From Butyricicoccus_A sp963620595 (lineage in GTDB: Bacteria; Bacillota; Clostridia; Oscillospirales; Butyricicoccaceae): a DNA stretch of 64,000 bases. The DNA lies in the NCBI GenBank assembly GCA_963620595.1, contig CAVFAY010000001.1, forward strand, positions 186,001-250,000. Direction: 5' to 3'. The notes below the pieces were generated by a model that saw only the letters and a program-made list of their open reading frames with translations, made no database searches and had not been told where the DNA came from. The translations under genes and the position numbers were made by a program. Numbering within the stretch: the first letter of the stretch is position 1; every line of letters begins with the position of its first letter. Positions 23,731 through 31,853 of the stretch are shown piece by piece.

Positions 23731-25520
23731 CTGTTGTCACCCACCTTCCACTGTGTGGCATGTTGATACTGATCCCACATCTCTCGATACATGCCTTGTT
23801 TTTCTAACAATTGAGCGTGTGTGCCGTGATCGACAATGTTGCCGTGATCCATCACATAGATACAATCTGCGTGTTGAATGGTTGTCAAACGATGGGCAAT
23901 CATCAGCACGGTTTTATTTTTTGCCAATCTCTCAAATGCTTTCTGCATCAATACTTCGTTTTCCGGATCGGCAAAGGCAGTCGCCTCATCCAATACAAGA
24001 ATCGGTGCATTTTGTAAAATTGCTCTGGCGATGGCAATGCGCTGCTGTTCGCCGCCGGACAGATAGGTACCTTGTGTGCCAATCATCGTGTGAATTCCTT
24101 CCGGCAGCTTTTCCAAAATCTCATCACACTGTGCATCGTGCAGAGCTGCCAGTACCTCCTCATCTGAGGCAGTCGGACGCGCCAAACGCACATTCTCTGC
24201 AATCGTCATCTTTAACAGCTTACTATCCTGAAAGACATAGGAAACCGTATTGACACGGCTCTGCTTGGACATCTCGCGGACGTCTGCGCCGCCAATGCGC
24301 ACCGCGCCGGATTCAACGTCCCAAAAGCGGGAAAGCAATCCTGCCATGGTGCTCTTGCCGCTGCCGCTCGGACCGACAAAGGCCACTGTATGTCCTGCTG
24401 GAATTGTAAACGAGAGATTCTGTACCGCAGGTTTCGCGCCCTCCTGATACCGGAACGTCACATCATCAAACACAATCGAATCGTCTTTTGGTGTTTTCGG
24501 TTGTTTCGGCTCCTCTAGTGGCTGTGCGGACAAAATGCTGTCAAATCTTCGAATCGCATCTTTTACTGTCATGGACTCTTCACCCATGTACATGATGCGT
24601 GTGAAGGACGTTGCAATAATCGGTGTAAAAATGACATAGAAAATGAAGTTGAGCACAACATCCGGCAGCATACTGTCGCCCTGGCACAAAATCAGCGTCA
24701 GCACAATGAGAAATGCAAAAGTACTGTTGATTGCTATTTGGAAGTAAATCATTGAAGAGCGGCATGATTTTGTATAATTGATGCAGAACTTGTAATACAT
24801 ATCAATCGAGTGCTTAAAGCGCGAAAATGAATACACAGTCTGTGAAAATGTCTTGACCACACTCATACCGCGCACATACTCCACAGATTCACGATTCATA
24901 TCTTCCAGAGCATTCTGATACTGCTTCATGTCCTCGGCAAGAGCTGAACCTATCATGCGACTCATGGCAATCATGCCCAAAACAACTGGAATCAGGCTGA
25001 CGAGTCCATACCGCCAATCAAACAAGAATAGGACAATAATCAGCGCAATTGGTGTGACAACAACCGTTGCCGCATCCGGCAGCTGGTGCGCCAGATACGT
25101 CTCTGTTGCCGCTGAAGAATCGTTGACGATGCGGCGCAGCTTGCCACTTCCCTGCTCATCGACATAGCCAATCGGCAGCTTGGTGATATGTTTCATCAGC
25201 GTCTTACGAATATTGACCGCTACGCGAAACGCAGATAAATGGGAACACATCAGTGCGCAGAAATACAGCAGCATGGACACCAAAGCAAAAATTACCGCCC
25301 AAACGCCGTTATGCACAATATTTACTGCTTGTGAAAAATCTGGTGCCACAGCGACAATCTCTTGAATGATGCGAAAAATGCATACAAATGGAAGCAACGC
25401 AATCACCGCGCTTGCCGCAGACAGCACCCAAGATGCATACGTCAGGTATTTTCGATTGCCTGCGTAACGCATCAGCTCACTGAGTGCTGATTTTTCTTTA
25501 TTTTTCGTCTGTTTTGACAT
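23727..25520 (-). CDS. ABC exporter half-transporter, IrtA/YbtP-like
   Basis: A 597-residue permease/ATPase, first gene of the pair. Six membrane helices in about 30-310; NBD with Walker A VGPSGSGKST, signature LSGGEQQR, Walker B ILVLDEATAFADPENE and H-loop MIAHRLTTI. The ATAFAD form is common in the YbtP/IrtA branch. The ATG at 25520 follows GAGGAGG by 6 bases; a TTG five codons earlier overlaps that site. A terminator-like hairpin lies just upstream, between this gene and the AraC gene. Confidence 0.88.
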   Translation of the reverse strand: MSKQTKNKEKSALSELMRYAGNRKYLTYASWVLSAASAVIALLPFVCIFRIIQEIVAVAPDFSQAVNIVHNGVWAVIFALVSMLLYFCALMCSHLSAFRVAVNIRKTLMKHITKLPIGYVDEQGSGKLRRIVNDSSAATETYLAHQLPDAATVVVTPIALIIVLFLFDWRYGLVSLIPVVLGMIAMSRMIGSALAEDMKQYQNALEDMNRESVEYVRGMSVVKTFSQTVYSFSRFKHSIDMYYKFCINYTKSCRSSMIYFQIAINSTFAFLIVLTLILCQGDSMLPDVVLNFIFYVIFTPIIATSFTRIMYMGEESMTVKDAIRRFDSILSAQPLEEPKQPKTPKDDSIVFDDVTFRYQEGAKPAVQNLSFTIPAGHTVAFVGPSGSGKSTMAGLLSRFWDVESGAVRIGGADVREMSKQSRVNTVSYVFQDSKLLKMTIAENVRLARPTASDEEVLAALHDAQCDEILEKLPEGIHTMIGTQGTYLSGGEQQRIAIARAILQNAPILVLDEATAFADPENEVLMQKAFERLAKNKTVLMIAHRLTTIQHADCIYVMDHGNIVDHGTHAQLLEKQGMYREMWDQYQHATQWKVGDNR

Positions 25521-25536
25521 AGCTTGCCTCCTCAAA

Positions 25537-25570
25537 AAAATAATGCTGTCATCTCTGACAGCATTATTTT
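25537..25570 (-). terminator. Terminator/attenuator hairpin between the AraC gene and the ABC exporter
   Basis: A perfect 15-bp stem (AAAATAATGCTGTCA / TGACAGCATTATTTT) with a 4-base loop. Read on the minus strand a T run follows, and the Shine-Dalgarno site of the ABC gene starts within 3 bases of the T run. Confidence 0.85.
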
Positions 25571-25580
25571 GCAGGATTTT

Positions 25581-26579
25581 CTATTCAATTTCTACTCCCA
25601 ACAGGTGCAAATGCTCCATTTGGTCAGCATTCTTTCTGTACTCTCGCGGTGTACATCCCATGACGGACTTAAACGCTGCGGTAAACTTACTCGCATTTTC
25701 ATAGCCAACCATACCGGCAATTTCTGTAATGCTGTGTTTTCCGGCTTCCAGTTCATGTACTGCCGCATGAATGCGGTATCGCTTCATATAGGCGTAATAT
25801 GGGCTGCCATAAATCTCTTTGAAACAGCTTTTGAGTGTAGTCTGTGCGATGTCATACTTTTGCGCCAGTACCTGCAACGGAATTTTTTCTCCCAGTCGAT
25901 GAATCGCCTCCTGATGCAGGGCTTTTACCTTATCCATATCACTACGGCGAAAATAACTGGATTGTGACGATTCCCGCGAAAAAGGAATCGTCTGCATGGT
26001 GAGCAGAATTTCCATCACTTTTAATTTGATATATGCCTGTTCAATCATCGGATTGACATGATACAGTTCTTCAAAAATATGATTGAGTGCAGGCATCCTG
26101 CGAATGAGCATCGCGCCTCCATGCTGCAAGACATGCTGCTGCAAAAAGGCAAGCTGTCGGGCGATCTCCGGAAATAACGGCTGAATGGCTGCCGCCATCT
26201 CATCCACATCTGCCAAAATCGAAACGCCATCATAAAATCCCAATGGAAATTCCGAATGCAGCCGTTTGATGCCCAAGATGTTTACCTCTAGCTCACCCTG
26301 ACCGAGATACACATACCGATCTTCTTCCAGTTGACAACCATACCGTCCCTGTCGGCAATGATTGATTTCCAGCACATGCAGACTGTCCTCTCCATGCTCC
26401 GGCTCAACACACTCCTGGGAATTGAAATGATTAAAAAATACATCGACACCAGGCATAATGTGATGAATTGTCATGGAGCTTTCACGATGTTCCGCCTCTT
26501 CTCTGGTTAATCGCGTCATATTCTGATAAGAGTCAGCTTTACTGAATCCCTCTTCGTATATACTTACCGTATCCGTCAT
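25581..26579 (-). CDS. AraC family transcriptional regulator (YbtA-like)
   Basis: A 332-residue regulator. The C-terminal 100 residues are an AraC DNA-binding domain with two HTH units: LGEKIPLQVLAQKYDIAQTTLKSCFKEIYGSPYYAYMKRYRI and HSITEIAGMVGYENASKFTAAFKSVMGCTPREYRK. The N-terminal domain is not a plain cupin by eye and resembles regulators next to siderophore-type ABC pairs. GGAGG precedes the ATG. It lies directly upstream of the ABC pair, which it probably controls; the effector is unknown. Confidence 0.88.
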   Translation of the reverse strand: MTDTVSIYEEGFSKADSYQNMTRLTREEAEHRESSMTIHHIMPGVDVFFNHFNSQECVEPEHGEDSLHVLEINHCRQGRYGCQLEEDRYVYLGQGELEVNILGIKRLHSEFPLGFYDGVSILADVDEMAAAIQPLFPEIARQLAFLQQHVLQHGGAMLIRRMPALNHIFEELYHVNPMIEQAYIKLKVMEILLTMQTIPFSRESSQSSYFRRSDMDKVKALHQEAIHRLGEKIPLQVLAQKYDIAQTTLKSCFKEIYGSPYYAYMKRYRIHAAVHELEAGKHSITEIAGMVGYENASKFTAAFKSVMGCTPREYRKNADQMEHLHLLGVEIE

Positions 26580-26591
26580 TCTGCCTCCAAT

Positions 26592-26609
26592 AGTTAGGTT
26601 GTTCTAACT
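26592..26609. promoter_or_regulatory. Short inverted repeat upstream of the AraC gene
   Basis: AGTTAG-N6-CTAACT lies 13 bases before the AraC start and just before its ribosome site. It could be an operator or an mRNA hairpin. The arms are only 6 bp, so chance is possible. Confidence 0.3.
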
Positions 26610-26621
26610 CATTTTTTCAAG

Positions 26622-26653
26622 AAAGCCTTCCGCGGAATACCACGGAAGGCTTT
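26622..26653 (-). terminator. Hairpin after hpf
   Basis: Arms AAAGCCTTCCG and CGGAAGGCTTT with a 10-base loop, between the hpf stop and the AraC start. The T tract on the minus strand is short, so strength is uncertain. Confidence 0.6.
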
Positions 26654-26697
26654 GCTATTTCTTGTTATCTTACCCTTTTATCTATGCAAAACGAAGA

Positions 26698-27231
26698 TCA
26701 ATTGCTCTCGATTAAGCCATAGCCGCCAGCAGCTCTCTTGTAGATAACAGCCGGTACGTCATCCTCTTCAGCGTTGCGGAAGAAGAAGAACTGATGCTCC
26801 AGCAGATTCATCTGCAAAATAGCTTCCTCCACGGTCATAGAAGCGACATCAAATTTCTTCCGGCGAACGACTTCATACTTGTCCTCTGCGAACTCTGCGA
26901 GACTTGCCTCATTGGCAGCCATCTTGTCGAATGCGCCCTGACGCAGCTTCTTTTCCAGGCGGGTCTTGTTTCTGCGAATCTGTCTCTCGATGCTCGAAAT
27001 CATACCATCCACGGAAGCAAACATATCTGTCGTGGTTTCCTCTGCACGGAAAACCATGCCATTATGACGAACTGTTACTTCTGCCGTCTGTCTGCCCTTC
27101 AGTTCACTGAAAGTAATGGTCGCGGAGGTGTCCTTCTGGAAATACCGATCCAGTTTGGTAACCTTCTTGATAGCGTAATCGCGGAGCTCTTCGCTAATCT
27201 TGATTTTTCTTTCAACGATGGTGATCTTCAT
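26698..27231 (-). CDS. hpf: Ribosome hibernation promoting factor, long form
   Basis: A 177-residue long-form HPF that dimerises 70S ribosomes into inactive 100S particles. The N-terminal S30AE domain (MKITIVERKIKISEELRDYAIKKVTKLDRYF, about 1-95) is followed by a linker and the C-terminal dimerisation domain (VVRRKKFDVASMTVEEAILQMNLLEHQFFFFRNAEEDDVPAVIYKR). AAGGAG precedes the ATG. A promoter with TATAAT lies about 135 bases upstream. Confidence 0.97.
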   Translation of the reverse strand: MKITIVERKIKISEELRDYAIKKVTKLDRYFQKDTSATITFSELKGRQTAEVTVRHNGMVFRAEETTTDMFASVDGMISSIERQIRRNKTRLEKKLRQGAFDKMAANEASLAEFAEDKYEVVRRKKFDVASMTVEEAILQMNLLEHQFFFFRNAEEDDVPAVIYKRAAGGYGLIESN

Positions 27232-27366
27232 AACATCAACTCCTTATGGTCTGACAACCCAATTTTTTATTCACTTGTCGAAGAGGAATGTCTGTGCGGC
27301 ACACGCCGCAAGAACTTGTATCGTTTCAACAAATTTTAATTTATTTCTTCCTCTTTTGTTGGGAAT

Positions 27367-27395
27367 ATTATACCACACAGAGGCAAACCTGTCGC
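27367..27395 (-). promoter_or_regulatory. Candidate hpf promoter with extended -10
   Basis: On the minus strand GCGACA (27390-27395), a 17-base spacer, TATAAT (27367-27372) with TGG just before it (extended -10). It leaves a 5' leader of about 130 bases in which I see no known motif. Confidence 0.65.
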
Positions 27396-27482
27396 ATGGC
27401 AAAATTCGCTAAAAATGGAGTTGAGCACAGAATAGCTTGAGCAATCTCTTGTTTTTTCACGTTTTCTTGAAATTTCGTGATT

Positions 27483-28328
27483 TTAAATTTTTCCCTCTGC
27501 ATGGCGTGTGACATGACAGCCAATGTTGACTGCACACGGCAGACCGGCAATGTGGGTCGGATACGTATCAATAGCACACATCAAAGCAGTTACCGTGCCG
27601 CCCAGACCCTGCGGGCCGATGCCCAGCGCATTGACGCGTTCGATAATTTTCTTTTCCATCTCCGCATAGCCCGGATTATCATTGAACTGACCGACCGGAC
27701 GCATCAGGGCACGCTTTGCCAGATAACACGCCTTGTCTGCCGTGCCGCCCAGACCAACACCGATAACAATCGGCGGACACGGGTTAGAACCAGCCTTATC
27801 GCAGGCCTCGACAACAAAGTCAATAATGTCCTCCGGCTTTGCTGCCGGAGTGAACATCTTGAGTGCACTCATGTTTTCGCTGCCAAAGCCCTTCGGTTCA
27901 ACGGTAACATGGATTTCATCACCTGCGACAACGCGCGTATACAGAATAGCCGGAGTATTGTCATTGGTATTGCTGCGATCCAGCAGCGGATCACGAACGA
28001 CAGACAGACGCAGATAGCCGTCTACATATCCCTGACGAACGCCTTCATTGACGGCATCTTCCAGCAGACCGCCGGTAATATGCACATCCTGACCGACCTC
28101 TACAAACACAATAGCCATGCCGCAGTCCTGACAGATCGGCACAGAATTTTTACAGGCAATATCACAGTTTTCAATCATCTTGCCAAAGATGGTCTTGCCG
28201 AGCGGAGATTTCTCGTTCTGCTCTCCGTCTACATAAGACTGTCGGATGCTCTCCGGCAGGACATAGTTTGCCTTCATGCACAGCTCGCGCACCAGCGCGG
28301 TAATCTCTTTTGCTTCGATGGTTCTCAT
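27483..28328 (-). CDS. Fumarate hydratase class I, alpha subunit (beta subunit not adjacent)
   Basis: A 281-residue iron-sulfur hydratase subunit that interconverts fumarate and malate (or acts in tartrate dehydratase). Cluster cysteines appear in ICQDCGMAI, SNPCPPIVIGVG and NIGCHVTRH; GLGGTVTALMCAIDTYPTHIAGLPCAVN closes the domain. AGGAGG precedes the chosen ATG by 10 bases. In most Clostridia the beta subunit gene follows directly; here the next gene downstream is hpf, 250 bases away, and no beta subunit is in the window. The sequence itself looks intact. Confidence 0.9.
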   Translation of the reverse strand: MRTIEAKEITALVRELCMKANYVLPESIRQSYVDGEQNEKSPLGKTIFGKMIENCDIACKNSVPICQDCGMAIVFVEVGQDVHITGGLLEDAVNEGVRQGYVDGYLRLSVVRDPLLDRSNTNDNTPAILYTRVVAGDEIHVTVEPKGFGSENMSALKMFTPAAKPEDIIDFVVEACDKAGSNPCPPIVIGVGLGGTADKACYLAKRALMRPVGQFNDNPGYAEMEKKIIERVNALGIGPQGLGGTVTALMCAIDTYPTHIAGLPCAVNIGCHVTRHAEGKI

Positions 28329-28366
28329 TCTGTGTAATCCTCCTGTATTGTATGCCAAACGCGGCA

Positions 28367-29509
28367 TTATTTCACCTGTTTTCCGTCAATATATACGGCT
28401 GTGACCTTGGTGCGGTAATCCAGCGGATCGCCGCTCGTAATCAGCAGATCTGCGTCCTTGCCGACACGCAGCGAGCCGATTCTGTCATCCAGTCCGGCAA
28501 TATGCGCCGGAACAATCGTCACTGCCCGCAAGGCATCCATCGGCTCCATGCCCGCCTGCACAGCAGCTACGACACACTGCATGAAATGCTTGAGCGTTGT
28601 TTCCGGATGGTCGGTTGTAATGGCGGTCTCAATACCCGCCTGGGTCAGCAAAGCCGGTGCCTGCTCGGTCAGATGACGCAGTTCCGGCTTCGAGCGATCC
28701 GTCAAAAACGGGCCTGCACAAATCGGTACGTGCTCCTCTGCCAGAATATCCACAACCAGATGCGCCTCTGTGCCATGCAAAATAACCGGCTTTAACGAAA
28801 ACTCTTTCGCAATGCGCAACGCGGTAAACATATCATCCGCACGGTGCGCATGAAAATGTGCCGGACACGTACCGTCCAAAACCGGAAGCAGTGCTTCGTA
28901 TTTGGCATCGTACTCCGGTAAATCCGATGGATCTTCCGCATGCTGCTTTTGTCTGCTGTATTCCTGCGCCTTGTGCAGCGTCTCTCGAATCAACGCCGCA
29001 GTCGCCATGCGGGTCACTGGCGTCTCATCCTTATCATTATAGCATGATTTTGGATTCTCTCCCAGCGCAAATTTCATCGCACACGGCTGTTTGACAATCA
29101 TATCATCAATACGGCGGCCTGCCGTCTTAATCGCTGCGATTTGTCCAGCAATCGGATTGCAACTACCGGGCGATACCAAACAGCAGGTCACGCCCGCCTC
29201 GCGCGCCTCTTGGAAGCTTCGCTCCATCGGATTAATGCCATCAATCACGCGCAGCTGTGGCGTGATCGGGTCAGTGTCCTCATTTCCGTCCTCTCCTTCA
29301 AATCCGAGAGAGTCTTCAAACAATCCCAAATGTGTGTGTGCATCCACGAGTCCCGGAAGAATCCATCCGCCGTGTACATCAATCTGTTCGCCTTCCGGCA
29401 CAGTTTCCATCGACCCAATAGCGGAAATCTTTCCATTTTCCACGGAAAGAAAACCATTTTCGATGATTTCACCCTCCATTGGGACAATTTTCGCATTGCA
29501 AAGTATCAT
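28367..29509 (-). CDS. Amidohydrolase family protein
   Basis: A 380-residue metal-dependent hydrolase. The beta-barrel metal site is seen as VDAHTHLG (H58, H60), FHAHRADD, VILHGTEAH and ITTDHPET, and the C-terminal RIGSLRVGKDADLLIT with GDPLDYRTKVTAVYIDGK is typical of imidazolonepropionase/adenosine deaminase-like amidohydrolases. The substrate is unknown. It lies 38 bases upstream of the fumarate hydratase gene and is probably co-transcribed. The intergenic region beyond its start carries a divergent small RNA. Confidence 0.88.
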   Translation of the reverse strand: MILCNAKIVPMEGEIIENGFLSVENGKISAIGSMETVPEGEQIDVHGGWILPGLVDAHTHLGLFEDSLGFEGEDGNEDTDPITPQLRVIDGINPMERSFQEAREAGVTCCLVSPGSCNPIAGQIAAIKTAGRRIDDMIVKQPCAMKFALGENPKSCYNDKDETPVTRMATAALIRETLHKAQEYSRQKQHAEDPSDLPEYDAKYEALLPVLDGTCPAHFHAHRADDMFTALRIAKEFSLKPVILHGTEAHLVVDILAEEHVPICAGPFLTDRSKPELRHLTEQAPALLTQAGIETAITTDHPETTLKHFMQCVVAAVQAGMEPMDALRAVTIVPAHIAGLDDRIGSLRVGKDADLLITSGDPLDYRTKVTAVYIDGKQVK

Positions 29510-29529
29510 TGCTTCTCCTTAAAAAACAA

Positions 29530-29558
29530 TTGACAATTTATGGTAATCATGATACGAT
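29530..29558 (+). promoter_or_regulatory. Promoter for the candidate small RNA
   Basis: TTGACA (29530-29535), a 17-base spacer, TACGAT (29553-29558). The -35 box is a perfect match. No protein-coding gene follows on this strand. Confidence 0.72.
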
Positions 29559-29562
29559 AACC

Positions 29563-29651
29563 ACGGTGGCAGGAAACTGCTATCCATGCACCGTTCATAT
29601 CTTTATCCCCACAATCCATTCACCCTTCGGCTCGCCGGAGGGTATTTTTTT
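29563..29651 (+). ncRNA. Candidate small RNA, about 85-90 nt
   Basis: This stretch has its own promoter and ends in a rho-independent terminator, with no open reading frame of note. Near the 5' end a stem ACGGTG/CACCGT (29563-29568 with 29589-29594) encloses a second hairpin, GCAG-GAAA-CTGC, with a GNRA-type loop. A single-stranded, pyrimidine-rich stretch follows, then the terminator. It resembles neither 6S, SRP, tmRNA nor RNase P RNA as I know them. It is divergent from the amidohydrolase gene and converges on the yabR gene. The call is inference from signals alone. Confidence 0.5.
29622..29651 (+). terminator. Terminator of the candidate small RNA
   Basis: Arms ACCCTTCGGC and GCCGGAGGGT (10 bp with one G-U pair), loop TC, then ATTTTTTT. 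T tract only on the plus strand. Confidence 0.85.
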
Positions 29652-29657
29652 GTCCGT

Positions 29658-29725
29658 ACAAAAAAGCAGACATGACAATGCCGCCTTCCCGAAGCGTAAT
29701 ACGAAAAGAGCGACATGTCTGTTTG
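29658..29725 (-). terminator. Terminator after the yabR-like gene
   Basis: Arms CAGACATG and CATGTCTG (minus-strand reading), about 40 bases apart, followed by a run of six T. It would end the long spoVB-to-yabR transcript. Confidence 0.6.
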
Positions 29726-29735
29726 CTTTGTGTGT

Positions 29736-30248
29736 TTATTTGCGGCGGCGGGAACCGTTTTTCTTGTCGGTATTGCGGCGCAGATCAGCCATTCTGCTCT
29801 CGCTGTCCTGCATAAAGTGCTTGAGCTTATCCTCAAACGAAGCTGGTACTTCCTTTGCCGCCTGACGCGGCGCATAGCCTTGGCGCTGCTGGAATTTTCT
29901 GCCGCCGTTGGAGCTGCCTGTGCGGTTCTGATAGCTTCCGCGGTTAGTATTATTGCGATTTCCACCGTTCTGATTGTTGTTGTGGCGGAACGGACGCTGC
30001 TCGCTGCTCTGTCGCGGCTGCGTCTTTTTGATGGACAAATTCACACGACCGTTTTCGTCAATGGCGATGACCTTCACCTTGACTTCCTGACCCTCTGTCA
30101 AATGATCGCGGATGTCACTGACATATGACTGATCCACCTCAGAAATATGTACCAAACCGCTCTTGCCTTCTGGCAGCGATACAAACGCGCCAAACTTTGT
30201 GATTCCGGTTACTTTGCCGGAAATGATTTCTCCTACAGCCAACTCCAT
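29736..30248 (-). CDS. yabR: S1-domain RNA-binding protein, YabR-like
   Basis: About 170 residues. Residues 5-75 form one S1 OB-fold domain: VGEIISGKVTGITKFGAFVSL, LVHISEVDQSYVSDIRDHL and VKVKVIAIDENGRVNLSIKKT. The rest is a basic, Gln/Asn/Arg-rich tail that looks disordered and fits RNA binding. The ATG at 30248 matches the family's start; the GGAGG site is about 15 bases away, longer than usual, so an earlier GTG at 30284 cannot be excluded. It follows divIC, the usual order in Bacillus and Clostridia. Confidence 0.88.
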   Translation of the reverse strand: MELAVGEIISGKVTGITKFGAFVSLPEGKSGLVHISEVDQSYVSDIRDHLTEGQEVKVKVIAIDENGRVNLSIKKTQPRQSSEQRPFRHNNNQNGGNRNNTNRGSYQNRTGSSNGGRKFQQRQGYAPRQAAKEVPASFEDKLKHFMQDSESRMADLRRNTDKKNGSRRRK

Positions 30249-30280
30249 ACTATTAAACTGTTTCCTCCATATACTTTTGG

Positions 30281-30571
30281 TCACTGCTCCGAGCTGTCAA
30301 TAAACACGCGCTCACCGGGCGATGCATATCCCAGCACATCACGAGCAATCTTTGCGATGGACTCATCGGTCATACCCTCATCCAGCGACTTTTTCAGGTC
30401 TGCGTTCACTGTTTCTTCCTGACTGATTTGGTCATTCAGTGTATCGACCTGCTGCCGAAGCTCACGAATCTGAATCTGGAGAGAAATCGGTTTGACAACG
30501 ACAACCGCTGCAACGATAACGAGTGCCAGCTTGAGCAGGATGCCGATTCTTTTATTTTTCGGTTTGTTCAT
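30281..30571 (-). CDS. divIC: Septum formation initiator, DivIC/FtsB family
   Basis: A 96-residue division protein: basic N-terminus (MNKPKNKRIGILLK), one membrane helix (about 12-28), then a coiled coil (SLQIQIRELRQQVDTLNDQISQ) and the conserved end ESIAKIARDVLGYASPGERVF. DivIC joins DivIB and FtsL in the divisome at the outer face of the membrane. It lies between yabQ and yabR, its normal place. Confidence 0.93.
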   Translation of the reverse strand: MNKPKNKRIGILLKLALVIVAAVVVVKPISLQIQIRELRQQVDTLNDQISQEETVNADLKKSLDEGMTDESIAKIARDVLGYASPGERVFIDSSEQ

Positions 30572-30646
30572 CCAATCCCTCCTTCAATGATTACGCTTAC
30601 TATTCTATACCACCACATGCAAAAAGAAAAGGATTTTTTTTATTTT

Positions 30647-30982
30647 TTATGATTTTTTTGAAAATTCTCTTGTTACTGTGCACTTGTGCATCCATTTCCA
30701 AAAATGCCGTACCCAGCGTCCCGCTGTCAACTCCCACAAAACGCCTCCGAACAGCATGGAAACTGGCAAAAAGCCGCGCATCCGCTGTTGAAAGATGCTG
30801 ACGGCGAACACAAACAGTGTCGCGCCGCACGTCATGGAAAACAGTACATCTAAGAAAAACGTCAGTCCAGCGCATTTCCAATGCTGTCGAATCAGCCAAA
30901 ACACATCATACAACACGCCAAGTGCTAATCCACATGCGCATGCAATAAACATGCTATGCCATTGCAGCTGTATGGCGTTCAT
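30647..30982 (-). CDS. yabQ: Spore cortex biosynthesis protein YabQ
   Basis: A 111-residue membrane protein with three or four helices (QWHSMFIACACGLALGVLYDVFWLIR, LTFFLDVLFSMTCGATLFVFAVSIFQ, FLPVSMLFGGVLWELTAGRW). YabQ sits in the forespore membrane and is needed for cortex formation. The start overlaps the yabP stop by 4 bases. Its presence is good evidence that the host forms spores. Confidence 0.92.
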   Translation of the reverse strand: MNAIQLQWHSMFIACACGLALGVLYDVFWLIRQHWKCAGLTFFLDVLFSMTCGATLFVFAVSIFQQRMRGFLPVSMLFGGVLWELTAGRWVRHFWKWMHKCTVTREFSKKS

Positions 30983-31260
30983 TGAAACAGCCTGCGAAGA
31001 AATCCGCCCGATGCACTGTTGTCATCGTACTCCATACAATCGATGCGCCCCGTGATGTGCAGCTCTCCGGTATCTAAGCTGAGCTGGTCGACATGCAGAT
31101 CGCTGCCGCGCACGAGCAATGTTCCCCAACCTGTCGCGACAATGATTTGGTTTTCATCAAAATTCACAACATCGCTGATGCCGGAGATTGACAGCTTTTT
31201 TCTGTCCTGCAGGGAAATGCCGTGCGGCAGTGCCTGCTTTTCTGCCGTGTTCCGCTCCAT
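30979..31260 (-). CDS. yabP: Sporulation protein YabP
   Basis: A 93-residue protein with the YabP core HGISLQDRKKLSISGISDVVNFDENQIIV and the ending LLVRGSDLHVDQLSLDTGELHITGRIDCMEY. YabP is a mother-cell sporulation protein acting with YabQ in cortex synthesis. It overlaps yabQ by 4 bases and follows rqcP after a hairpin. Confidence 0.93.
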   Translation of the reverse strand: MERNTAEKQALPHGISLQDRKKLSISGISDVVNFDENQIIVATGWGTLLVRGSDLHVDQLSLDTGELHITGRIDCMEYDDNSASGGFLRRLFQ

Positions 31261-31284
31261 ATACGCTCCCCCTATCTATACCGA

Positions 31285-31316
31285 AAGCCCCGACACTATC
31301 CTATGTGTCGAGGCTT
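31285..31316 (-). terminator. Hairpin between rqcP and yabP
   Basis: Arms AAGCCCCGACAC and GTGTCGAGGCTT with one mismatch and an 8-base loop. On the minus strand only three T follow. It may weaken read-through, so that yabPQ could be expressed on their own. Confidence 0.5.
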
Positions 31317-31338
31317 GGGATTATGCGTTTGTAATCTA

Positions 31339-31581
31339 TTACGGAATCTCTCGGTACAGTGCCGAAGCATCATTTTTGAGAACATGCTCAGCGATGTTGA
31401 GAACTTCTACTTTGAGTGTTCTTTGACCAAAAGTGATTTCAATGACATCACCGACTTTTACTTGATACGACGCCTTTGCCTGCTTTCCATTGACTAAAAT
31501 ACGGTCATTGTCGCAAGCCTCATTTGCGATAGTTCTCCGCTTAATCAAGCGAGATACTTTGAGATATTTATCCAGTCTCAT
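31339..31581 (-). CDS. rqcP: S4-domain RNA-binding protein RqcP (YabO)
   Basis: An 80-residue S4-domain protein: MRLDKYLKVSRLIKRRTIANEACDNDRILVNGKQAKASYQVKVGDVIEI. RqcP works with RqcH to add alanine tails during rescue of stalled ribosomes. The stop-start junction with the HU gene overlaps by 4 bases. The placement before yabP is standard. Confidence 0.93.
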   Translation of the reverse strand: MRLDKYLKVSRLIKRRTIANEACDNDRILVNGKQAKASYQVKVGDVIEITFGQRTLKVEVLNIAEHVLKNDASALYREIP

Positions 31582-31853
31582 ATGTTGATTTTCTCCTTTA
31601 ATTGCTTGGATGGGCGAAATACCGGAATCTTCATCGCCGGAATATCAAATTCCTGCTTTCCTGTCGGCAAATGCCCTTTTCTTGCCGCGCGATGGCGCAC
31701 TTCCATCACGCCAAAGCCAGAAATGGTAATCTTCTCCTCCTTCGCCAGTGCCTCTGCGATACACGCAAAGACTGCCATTGTAGCTAAGGAGGCATCCTTT
31801 TTCTTCATGCCTGTATAATCGGAAACCCGATCAATCAGTTCATTTTTGTTCAT
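31578..31853 (-). CDS. HU-family DNA-binding protein
   Basis: A 91-residue nucleoid protein: MNKNELIDRVSDYTGMKKKDASLATMAVFACIAEALAKEEKITISGFGVMEVRHRAARKGHLPTGKQEFDIPAMKIPVFRPSKQLKEKI. The GFG turn and the arm region are present, but the arm has lost the usual RNPQTG and reads LPTGKQEFDIPAM. It overlaps the end of mazG by 14 bases and lies between mazG and rqcP. No strong ribosome site is seen, so it may depend on coupling. Confidence 0.93.
   Translation of the reverse strand: MNKNELIDRVSDYTGMKKKDASLATMAVFACIAEALAKEEKITISGFGVMEVRHRAARKGHLPTGKQEFDIPAMKIPVFRPSKQLKEKINI

Noticed and set aside
29510..29651. Riboswitch for the amidohydrolase gene
   Set aside because: The terminator T tract is on the plus strand, away from the amidohydrolase gene, so it cannot act as a switch for it in the usual way.
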